A stretch of DNA of 21,993 bases, taken from Deinococcus aquatilis DSM 23025. GTDB lineage: Bacteria > Deinococcota > Deinococci > Deinococcales > Deinococcaceae. Below, piece after piece: positions 14,088 to 21,993 of this stretch. Made by a program: the position numbers and the translations under genes. The stretch covers positions 1-21,993 of the forward strand of contig NZ_KB899760.1 of the NCBI RefSeq assembly GCF_000378445.1, in the 5' to 3' direction. The notes under the pieces were generated by a model. That model ran no database searches. It was not told the origin of the DNA and worked only from the letters and a program-made list of their open reading frames with translations. Position 1 is the stretch's first letter. Every line of letters begins with the position of its first letter.

Positions 14088-16070
14088 GTGACGTACCTTC
14101 CTGATTCTCGCCCCTCTCCCGTCGCGTCGCGGATCGCACTGATCGTCAGTGCAGTCGCGGCGGCGGGTCTGGTCTTAACGCCCCTGGCCGTGTTGGGGCG
14201 CTCCTTTGATGGCAACGCCGTGCTGCTGCACCTGAGCGGCGCGGCCCTGAACCTGACCGCAGACCCTCAGGTGCGTCTGCCTTCCTCCGGTACAACCACC
14301 GCACTGGGCTGGGTCACCCTGATCTTCATGTTGGCGACGCTGGTGGGAGCGCTGCGCCGCGAGCGTTGGTTCTGGATCACGGGCCTGCTGGGATTCGCAA
14401 CGGCACTGGCCGCCGTGCTCCTCCTGAACGGTGTCCTGAATGCAGAATCGGCCCGGATCGCCGCCGACACGACGCTCAGGCCCGGAGCCAAGCGTACTCT
14501 CCGCAACTTCTACGGCGGCGGCGGCATGAACCTGGGTCTGTTTTTGCCCATGCTGGCCGGACTGATCGCGGCGGGCGCAGGCCTGAGTGCGCGGCAGGTC
14601 TGGTGGGATCGCCTGAACCGCTTGCGGAGCCTGTTGGTGCCTACCGTCGCCATCGGCCTGGCAATTCTGGTTGGCGCAATCGTGGTGTTGCTGGTGCAGC
14701 CCGCCGTCAACGGCACGGGGGCAGCTCTGAGTTTGTGGGGCGGCTGGCTGGCAAAAACAGACCTCGTGTATTTCGTGTATTCCACGCTGTTCGCCCCGAT
14801 TACGCGCCTGAACCCTTTCCTGGACAGCCTCAAATTGGCAACCCCACTGATCTTTACGGGCCTCAGCGTGGCATTTGCCTTCCGCACGGGCCTCTTCAAT
14901 GTGGGCGCTCCTGGTCAGCTGACCATGGGAGCCATCGGAGCCATGCTGGTGGGCGTGTACGCTCCGGCGGGTCTGGGCTGGTTGCTGCTGCCTCTCTCGG
15001 TCATCGCGGCAGGCATCGGGGGCGCACTGTGGGGCGGCATTCCCGGCCTGCTCAAAGCCCGCTTCGGCTCCAGCGAAGTCATCAATACCATCATGCTCAA
15101 CTACATCGCTTCGGCCATTTTTATCTTCCTGATCGGCAGCGAGACCTTTCCATTCCTGGGGCGTGAATACAACATGCCCTTCAAGGCCGAAGGCTTCGAG
15201 GCCCGCAGCAATGAGTTGCAGGAAGCGGCCCGCCTGCCCACACTGCTGCAATTCTTTAACGTGGGCGGCAGCGGCGCAACCGTCATGAGCCTCGGCATCG
15301 TGTTTGGCCTGATCACCCTGGCTCTGGGCCGCTGGATTCTGGGGCGGCGCAAGGTCAAGAATGCTGGAGTGTTGGCCTTTGTTGCCGCGCTGGTGGTCGG
15401 CGCACTGACCTGGCGGATCGGCGTTCCGGTACAGATCGCGGGCAGCCAACTGAACGCCTCATTCCTGATTGCGCTGCTGTGCGTGGCCGGATTCGGCACC
15501 CTGATGTGGCGCACGGCCACTGGATACGCGCTGCGTGCAGTAGGTCTGTCTCCCAAAGCAGCCGAATACGGCGGGATCAGCGTGGCCCGCAACACCATCT
15601 TGGCGATGACCTTTGCCGGAATGTTTGCAGGTCTGGCCGGGACGCACTACGTGAACGGCGGCGCACTGGACGAGTACCGCCTGAAGGGCAACATGCCCGC
15701 CAACGTGGGCTTTGACGGAATCGCCGTGGCCCTGATGGGCCAGAGCACTCCGGTGGGCGTGGTGGCCGCCAGCATGCTGTTCGGTACCATCGATACGGGC
15801 GGCATCGACGTAGACCTGAAGCTGGAGCAGATCAACAAAGACATCGTGACGGTACTGAAAGCCCTGATCGTGCTGTTTATCGCCGCAGGCGGATTCCTCA
15901 GCCGCCGCGTCACCGATCCACCGCCCCCCCAGTTGCTGAAGGCTGTAGAAGCCACTGGCAAACCCGATGCGGCGCGACTGGACGCTCCGGTTGCCAAAAC
16001 CGAGCAGGGCACGCCGCTGCCCAATGTCGGCCTCTCTTCTGAAAACAACACCCGCGAAGGGGGCAAGTAA
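14088..16070 (+). CDS. Nucleoside-type ABC transporter permease (YufP/NupP-like) with N-terminal extension
   Basis: A 660-aa integral membrane permease of the BPD_transp_2 type found in BMP-family (nucleoside or purine) importers. The permease core (about residue 185 to 610) includes the conserved stretch [20 protein letters not shown] and [16 protein letters not shown]. The typical length of this subunit is about 350-400 aa. Here about 180 extra residues precede it, with some four transmembrane helices (near 14-36, 71-89, 95-118 and 146-167). The C-terminal tail (about 615-660) is polar. It starts with GTG 6 nt after a -10 box. The second permease gene begins on the next base after its TAA, so they are coupled. 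The ATPase and the BMP substrate-binding lipoprotein are not in the window. Confidence 0.85.
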   Translation: MTYLPDSRPSPVASRIALIVSAVAAAGLVLTPLAVLGRSFDGNAVLLHLSGAALNLTADPQVRLPSSGTTTALGWVTLIFMLATLVGALRRERWFWITGLLGFATALAAVLLLNGVLNAESARIAADTTLRPGAKRTLRNFYGGGGMNLGLFLPMLAGLIAAGAGLSARQVWWDRLNRLRSLLVPTVAIGLAILVGAIVVLLVQPAVNGTGAALSLWGGWLAKTDLVYFVYSTLFAPITRLNPFLDSLKLATPLIFTGLSVAFAFRTGLFNVGAPGQLTMGAIGAMLVGVYAPAGLGWLLLPLSVIAAGIGGALWGGIPGLLKARFGSSEVINTIMLNYIASAIFIFLIGSETFPFLGREYNMPFKAEGFEARSNELQEAARLPTLLQFFNVGGSGATVMSLGIVFGLITLALGRWILGRRKVKNAGVLAFVAALVVGALTWRIGVPVQIAGSQLNASFLIALLCVAGFGTLMWRTATGYALRAVGLSPKAAEYGGISVARNTILAMTFAGMFAGLAGTHYVNGGALDEYRLKGNMPANVGFDGIAVALMGQSTPVGVVAASMLFGTIDTGGIDVDLKLEQINKDIVTVLKALIVLFIAAGGFLSRRVTDPPPPQLLKAVEATGKPDAARLDAPVAKTEQGTPLPNVGLSSENNTREGGK

Positions 16071-16985
16071 ATGCAGGATCTTCTGGCCCAGATTTTCGGG
16101 ATTTCGTTTCTGGCTATCTTCATCCGTTCATTTGTGCCCCTGCTGCTCACAGCCCTCGGCGGCCTGTTTTCAGAACGCAGCGGCGTGGTCAACATCGCGC
16201 TGGACGGCCTGATTATCTTCGGCGCACTCAGCGGCGCAATTATCACCAAGCAGATCGAACCTGCGCTGGGGCCACTCTCGCCCTGGGTGGGTTGGTTGGC
16301 TGGAGCTGCCGTAGGTGGACTGGTGGCCTGGATTCACGCCCTCCTCAGCATCAAATACCGCGCCGATCAGGTCATCAGCGGTACGGCCATCAACCTGCTC
16401 GCCAGCGGTGTACCACCCGTTATTCTGGCTGCTTTGTACGGCAGCAGCACCGAAAGTCCCAAGGTGGAATACGGCCTGCCGCTGTGGGGGGTCGGGGAAC
16501 TGCGGTTCTCGCCGCCGGTGTACTTCGCCTTCGTGCTGGTGGCTGTGATCTGGTATGTGGTCTACAAGACGCCGTATGGTCTGCGTCTCCGGGCCACAGG
16601 CGAGCAGCCCGGCGCGGCCGCCAGCATGGGCGTCAATGTACGCCGCATGCGCTACAGCGCCGTTATCCTGTCGGGCGTGCTGGCAGGCACCGCAGGCGTG
16701 TTCCTGAGTATCGGCAACCTCGATTCCTACGTGCGGAACATGAGTGCTGGAATGGGATTTATTTCGTTGGCCGCGCTGATTTTCGGGCAATGGAAACCGC
16801 TGGGGGTGCTGGGAGCCACGGCTCTGTTCGGCTTCCTGCAGGCCCTGTCGATCCAGTTGGGCGGCACCGATCTGCTTCCGCCCACGCTGGTGTCGGCCCT
16901 GCCCTTCCTCGTCACCATCATCGCGCTGATCTTCACGGGTCGTAGCGCCGCGCCAAAAGCGCTCGGGAAGCCTTTCGACGGTTGA
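16071..16985 (+). CDS. Nucleoside-type ABC transporter permease (YufQ/NupQ-like)
   Basis: A 304-aa permease, the usual partner of the preceding subunit. It has eight or so hydrophobic segments and the family motifs LFSERSGVVNIALDGLI near the N-terminus, KYRADQVISGTAINLLASG, and the cytoplasmic loop RATGEQPGAAASMGVNV, which contacts the ATPase in this family. The length is normal. The ATG follows the previous stop with no gap (TAAATG), and the end of the upstream gene contains AAGGGGG as ribosome site. A strong terminator follows. Import of nucleosides is the likely function, but related purine or lipoprotein-bound ligands are possible. Confidence 0.88.
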   Translation: MQDLLAQIFGISFLAIFIRSFVPLLLTALGGLFSERSGVVNIALDGLIIFGALSGAIITKQIEPALGPLSPWVGWLAGAAVGGLVAWIHALLSIKYRADQVISGTAINLLASGVPPVILAALYGSSTESPKVEYGLPLWGVGELRFSPPVYFAFVLVAVIWYVVYKTPYGLRLRATGEQPGAAASMGVNVRRMRYSAVILSGVLAGTAGVFLSIGNLDSYVRNMSAGMGFISLAALIFGQWKPLGVLGATALFGFLQALSIQLGGTDLLPPTLVSALPFLVTIIALIFTGRSAAPKALGKPFDG

Positions 16986-17008
16986 TCCGCCTCCCTGAAT
17001 GACCTTCT

Positions 17009-17048
17009 GTGGCGGCCCCGAGCAGATTTGGGCCGCCACCGTTTGTTG
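17009..17048 (+). terminator. Rho-independent terminator of the permease operon
   Basis: A perfect 10-bp GC-rich stem (GTGGCGGCCC with GGGCCGCCAC, 17009-17018 and 17030-17039) with an 11-nt loop is followed by a T-rich stretch (cgtttgttg). It lies about 25 nt after the second permease stop. Confidence 0.75.
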
Positions 17049-17102
17049 TCACAGGCCACAAAAATGTCAGAGAACATATAGTAGTAGAGAGAGGGGATAT
17101 GA

Positions 17103-17116
17103 TAGAATTATAATTC
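17103..17116 (+). promoter_or_regulatory. Candidate promoter region of the RodZ-like gene
   Basis: In a markedly AT-rich stretch (17060-17120) a consensus -10 TATAAT (17109-17114) overlaps a second candidate, TAGAAT (17103-17108), and a perfect 12-bp palindrome, gaattataattc (17105-17116). No clear -35 box is found at the right distance. The leader would be about 70 nt. Confidence 0.45.
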
Positions 17117-17190
17117 CCTTACTAGTCAGTCTATGCATCTGCCTCGACAGGGAACAACAGAAACGATAAAGAAAGCGTAAGGTGGTAAAT

Positions 17191-18222
17191 ATGAGCTTCG
17201 GTTCGACTCTCAAATTAGCCCGCGAAGCCCAAGGCCTCAGCACTCAGGAACTGTCTTTGAAAACCAAAATCCGCGGTGACTACCTGCGGGCACTGGAAGA
17301 CGGTAACACGGCGCTGCTGCCTGAGCGCACCTTTGCCCGCTCTTATTTGCAGCGTTACGCCCGCGAACTGGGCGTAGATCCGGCTCCTCTCCTGACCGAT
17401 TTTGATCGGCTGCTGCCTGCCTCGCCCGAGGTCGCGCAGTCTATGCAGAGTCAGGCCGTGCGGAATCAGGCGGGCCGCCGCAGTCTGGGGCTGGGGCCAG
17501 CAGCTCTGGCAGGCCTGGCAAGCGCCGCTGTAATCCTTGGCGCAGGTGGCTACTACCTGTTCAACAGGCCCACCGCTGCCCCAGCGCCCACTGTGGTGGT
17601 CGCCAAACCACAGGTTCCGGCCCCCAGCCCTGCCCCGGCCCGCACCGTGCGCCTGAGCATCAGCAGCGTGCCGCCCGGTGCAAAAGTCTTTCTGGATAAC
17701 CGCGATCTGGGCGTCACTCCTGTCAAGTCTTTTCCGGTAGATGCCCGCCAGAATGCCGTGCTGCGCGTAGAATACGGTGGACGGCAGAACATCAACCAGA
17801 CCATCTCGCTTCAGACAGGGCGCAATCTGAGGGCGCGGTTGCTGCCGACCTCACAGGGCAACAGCAGCCTGACTGACCTCGCGGCGTTGCCGCAGGCTGC
17901 ACCCAAACCTGCGGCAAGCGTCAGCACCCCAGGCAAGTCAGCACAGAATTCACAGGCAACCAAGCCAGCAACTCCCAGCGCAGCCAAACCGACCACCGCT
18001 GCTGCTGTGCAGGTCACCTTTACGGCTCCCTCCTGGACACGAATTACCGATAAGACGGGCCGTGTCCTGTTCGAGGGTACGCCCGCCGCCGGAACCACCA
18101 AAGCCTTTCCGGTGGGTGTCACGATTCGGGCAGGGAATGCCGGAGCCGTCAGCGTCAGCGTCAATGGAGGCGCGGCCCTGGCAATGGGCGGCAGCGGGCG
18201 CGTGGTCACCCGTTCGTTCTGA
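17191..18222 (+). CDS. RodZ-like HTH membrane protein with PEGA domain
   Basis: A 343-aa single-pass membrane protein. Residues 1-70 are a cytoplasmic RodZ-type helix-turn-helix (MSFGSTLKLAREAQGLSTQE onward). One transmembrane helix is at about 101-124. A Pro/Ala-rich linker is followed by a PEGA domain (about 152-218, with SVPPGAKVFLDNRDLGVTP), a second low-complexity Ala/Lys/Thr linker, and a C-terminal RodZ-C/DUF4115-like beta domain (about 272-341). RodZ links MreB to the cell-wall elongation machinery. Roundish Deinococcus cells make a shape role uncertain, so cell-envelope organisation or regulation is the safer statement. The ATG at 17191 has AAGGTGG 5 nt upstream; the GTG at 17182 overlaps that site and is rejected. 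It is a single-gene unit between two terminators. Confidence 0.85.
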   Translation: MSFGSTLKLAREAQGLSTQELSLKTKIRGDYLRALEDGNTALLPERTFARSYLQRYARELGVDPAPLLTDFDRLLPASPEVAQSMQSQAVRNQAGRRSLGLGPAALAGLASAAVILGAGGYYLFNRPTAAPAPTVVVAKPQVPAPSPAPARTVRLSISSVPPGAKVFLDNRDLGVTPVKSFPVDARQNAVLRVEYGGRQNINQTISLQTGRNLRARLLPTSQGNSSLTDLAALPQAAPKPAASVSTPGKSAQNSQATKPATPSAAKPTTAAAVQVTFTAPSWTRITDKTGRVLFEGTPAAGTTKAFPVGVTIRAGNAGAVSVSVNGGAALAMGGSGRVVTRSF

Positions 18223-18265
18223 AGGAAAATACGCTGATCTGAGCAACACAAGTCAGGTCCACAAG

Positions 18266-18301
18266 AGCAGGCCCGCTGGAGATCATTCCAGCGGGCCTGC
18301 T
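18266..18301. terminator. Strong hairpin terminator between convergent genes
   Basis: A perfect stem of 15 bp (18266-18280 with 18287-18301) and a 6-nt loop (gatcat) is followed by ttcgtctct on the plus strand. It ends the RodZ-like gene and may also serve the convergent acyl-CoA dehydrogenase gene. Confidence 0.75.
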
Positions 18302-18362
18302 TCGTCTCTCGGAATACCCCTCAAAAGCACCTTACTTGGGCTTTCAATCGCAATCCATATAA

Positions 18363-19568
<1,206 letters not shown>

Positions 19569-19645
19569 GTGGAGCCTCCGGAGATGGTGGGGGTTTTTGG
19601 GTGGGTGGCTGGACTGGGCAATGCGCCTGAGACTGTCTCTGGCTC

Positions 19646-21313
19646 TCAGACCTGAAAAACGCCGACGCGGAATTCGTCCTGATGCGGATTGCCCGCGCAG
19701 GCTTCGAGGGCACGGATCAGGCGTTCGCGGGTGTCGTTGGGTTCGATGATTTCGTCTACCCACAGGCGGGAGGCGGCGTAGCGCGGGTCGAGTTCGGTGT
19801 CGTATTTGGATTTCACTTCGTCATACAGGCGCGTGAGTTCTTCGTCGTCGGGTTCGTGGCCGCTGCGTTTCAGGGCCGCCAGCTGAATATCCAGCAGGGT
19901 TTTGGCCGCCGCGTTACCGCTCATGACGGCATATTTGGCACTGGGCCACGCAAACAGGAAGCGGGGACCAAAGGCTTTGCCGTTCATGGCGTAGTTGCCC
20001 GCGCCGAAGCTACCGCCTGTGATCACCGTGATTTTGGGCACCACGCTGTTGGATACGGCGTTCACCAGCTTTGCGCCCCGCCGGATAATGCCTTCCTGCT
20101 CGGAGTCACGGCCCACCATGAATCCGGTCACGTCGCTCAGAAAAATCAGCGGCACGCCCGCCTGGTTGGCGTCCAGAATGAAGCGGGCAGCTTTGTCGGC
20201 GCTGTCGCCGTAGATCACGCCACCGACCTCTATTCGGGTACGCAGGCCGGGTTCGCCGCCCGCCTTCAGTTTCTTTTTGATCACGGTGCGCTGGTTTGCC
20301 ACGAATCCCACCGGATAGCCGCCCAGCCGCGCGAATCCGCAGACGATGGTTTCTCCGTACTCGGCCTTGAATTCGTGCAACTCTCCCCCATCCACGATGG
20401 AGGTAATCAGGTGGCGCACGTCGTAGGGCTTGGAGTCTTCATAGCCCACCAGTTCGGTCAGGTCGCGCTGGGGGGCCGCCCTGATCTCGGCCCGCCGCCG
20501 CGCCCACGGAGCCGCGTCGCCCTGCGCGTACAGGTCGGCCAGCGCCCGCACCCGTTTCAGGGCCGCGTCGTCGTCGGGTTCCTTGTAGTCCACGGTTCCG
20601 GCAATGGCCGCGTGCATGGTGGCCCCGCCCAGTTCCTCAGATTCCACGACCTGCCCGATGGCCGCCCGCACCAGCGCAGGCCCCGCCAGATAGAGGCCCG
20701 AACCCTCGGTCATGATCAGGGTGTCACACATCACGGGCAGATATGCGCCGCCTGCCACGCAGTTACCCATAATCGCGGCAATCTGCGGGATGCCGCGTGC
20801 ACTCATGCGGGCATTCAGGTAAAAGACCCGCCCAAAGTCATCCTGATCGGGGAAAATCTCATCCTGCATGGGCAGATACACGCCCGCCGAATCCACCAGA
20901 TACACCACGGGCAGATGGTTTTCCAGCGCCATCGTCTGCGCCCGGATCACCTTTTTGGCCGTGATGGGGAAAAAGGCCCCTGCCTTCACGGTGGCGTCGT
21001 TGGCAATGATCATCCACGGGCGGCCCCCGATCTGGCCGATGCCCGTGACGGTGCCTCCGCTGGGGCAACCGCCGACTTCGGGGTACATGTCCCAGCCCGC
21101 AAAGGTCATCAGTTCGTCAAGAGGTGTGCCGGAGTCGATCAGACGGGCAATTCGTTCGCGGGCGGTCAGGCGGTTTTTGTCGTGCTGGCGCTGCTGAGCT
21201 TTGGGGCCGCCGCCCGCATGAACCCGCAGGCGGTCGGCGGCGAGGCGCTCAAGCGCGTCTGCCCAGGCCGCCGCAGCGGGTGAAAGATCGGTGGGGGGTG
21301 GAGCCTGGGTCAT
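19646..21313 (-). CDS. Acyl-CoA carboxylase carboxyltransferase subunit (MCC beta-like)
   Basis: A 555-aa biotin-dependent carboxyltransferase that moves carboxyl from carboxybiotin to an acyl-CoA. The N-terminal half shows [27 protein letters not shown], and the stretch [20 protein letters not shown] followed by [15 protein letters not shown], typical of methylcrotonoyl-CoA (and geranoyl-CoA) carboxylase beta subunits rather than propionyl-CoA ones. The C-terminal half carries [25 protein letters not shown] and the [16 protein letters not shown] oxyanion region. The ATG at 21313 has GGAGG 4 nt upstream; the frame open to 21421 covers the promoter and is not coding. The biotin-carrying alpha subunit is not in the window. 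It is likely co-transcribed with the acyl-CoA dehydrogenase. Confidence 0.9.
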   Translation of the reverse strand: MTQAPPPTDLSPAAAAWADALERLAADRLRVHAGGGPKAQQRQHDKNRLTARERIARLIDSGTPLDELMTFAGWDMYPEVGGCPSGGTVTGIGQIGGRPWMIIANDATVKAGAFFPITAKKVIRAQTMALENHLPVVYLVDSAGVYLPMQDEIFPDQDDFGRVFYLNARMSARGIPQIAAIMGNCVAGGAYLPVMCDTLIMTEGSGLYLAGPALVRAAIGQVVESEELGGATMHAAIAGTVDYKEPDDDAALKRVRALADLYAQGDAAPWARRRAEIRAAPQRDLTELVGYEDSKPYDVRHLITSIVDGGELHEFKAEYGETIVCGFARLGGYPVGFVANQRTVIKKKLKAGGEPGLRTRIEVGGVIYGDSADKAARFILDANQAGVPLIFLSDVTGFMVGRDSEQEGIIRRGAKLVNAVSNSVVPKITVITGGSFGAGNYAMNGKAFGPRFLFAWPSAKYAVMSGNAAAKTLLDIQLAALKRSGHEPDDEELTRLYDEVKSKYDTELDPRYAASRLWVDEIIEPNDTRERLIRALEACAGNPHQDEFRVGVFQV

Positions 21314-21366
21314 GAAGCCTCCGGGGGAGTGTCCGTGAGAAAGGGCAAAATGGTTGAGATGGTCAT

Positions 21367-21387
21367 AGTCTAACAAACGCTTGTTAG
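21367..21387 (-). promoter_or_regulatory. Operator-like palindrome overlapping the carboxyltransferase promoter
   Basis: CTAACAA-ACGC-TTGTTAG (21370-21387) is an 18-bp inverted repeat with perfect 7-bp arms and a CG centre. It overlaps the probable -10 box TAGACT (21372-21367, minus strand), with a leader of about 45 nt carrying a good ribosome site. The size and symmetry fit operators of TetR-family regulators that control fatty-acid, phenylacetate or branched-chain acid breakdown. The actual regulator is not in the window. Confidence 0.6.
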
Positions 21388-21402
21388 GAAAGCGAGGCAG
21401 GA

Positions 21403-21432
21403 CGATCAGGGGAGAAGACACCCTCCTGATCG
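21403..21432 (-). terminator. Possible terminator after the CoA-transferase gene
   Basis: CGATCAGG (21403-21410) pairs with CCTGATCG (21425-21432) over 8 bp around a 14-nt loop, about 30 nt past the CoA-transferase stop. No real T-tract follows, so it may be weak or only partial. Confidence 0.4.
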
Positions 21433-21460
21433 CATCAGCTTTGTTGCCTCCGCCCCGGAA

Positions 21461-21993
<533 letters not shown>

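Noticed and set aside
14175..15449. 424-codon minus-strand open frame over the first permease gene
   Set aside because: Gln/His/Gly-rich antisense of a membrane-protein gene; no start signals.
17041..17190. Radiation/desiccation response motif (DdrO-type palindrome) upstream of the RodZ-like gene
   Set aside because: Looked for a TTATG...CATAA-like palindrome here and before other genes; none was found. The palindrome present (gaattataattc) does not match.
19682..21283. 533-codon plus-strand open frame opposite the carboxyltransferase gene
   Set aside because: The longest shadow in the window, but the opposite strand encodes a textbook carboxyltransferase; the translation has no known motif.
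21314..21421. N-terminal extension of the carboxyltransferase frame to 21421
   Set aside because: It would translate across the operator and -10 box; the ATG at 21313 has GGAGG and begins the family homology.

Overview
The window is GC-rich bacterial chromosome that looks like Deinococcus or a close relative (inference from sequence alone). Supporting signs are a Thermus/Deinococcus-type EF-G2, a RodZ-like protein carrying a PEGA domain, and start codons that repeatedly sit 6-7 nt after a TANNNT -10 box, the arrangement of leaderless mRNAs that are common in Deinococcus. No rRNA, tRNA or CRISPR array was recognised.

Layout. 1-1531 is a complete single-gene IS66-family insertion sequence with perfect 19-bp inverted repeats and a hairpin just inside each end. 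It has cut an AT-rich small gene whose 5' part remains at 1532-1839, downstream of an EF-G2-like GTPase gene (1874-3898, minus). Divergent from EF-G2 is a stand-alone MnmD-type tRNA methyltransferase, which converges on and overlaps a two-gene unit made of a hypothetical gene and comF. From 6139 to 9107 lies a patch of poorly known genes: a 95-aa protein behind a near-consensus promoter, a 138-aa protein, and a 656-aa protein joining a trypsin-like serine protease to an EndA-type nuclease. This last one is the most unusual gene in the window.

9220-13190 holds an aldo/keto reductase, a nitroreductase, a small membrane protein coupled to a lipoprotein, and a membrane-bound diguanylate cyclase lacking the usual inhibitory site, all on the minus strand. 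A 361-bp noncoding gap with two strong stem-loops follows, then nucleoside diphosphate kinase. Divergent from ndk is a pair of nucleoside-type (BMP/YufPQ-like) ABC permeases, which ends in a strong terminator. Next comes a RodZ-like gene with an AT-rich promoter region, then a second strong terminator.

18363-21993 (minus) is an acyl-CoA catabolism block: CoA-transferase subunit B (cut by the window end), a methylcrotonoyl-CoA-type carboxyltransferase, and an acyl-CoA dehydrogenase. This composition fits leucine/isovalerate or related short-chain acyl-CoA breakdown. A palindrome overlapping the likely -10 of the carboxyltransferase gene suggests repressor control, plausibly by a TetR-family protein.
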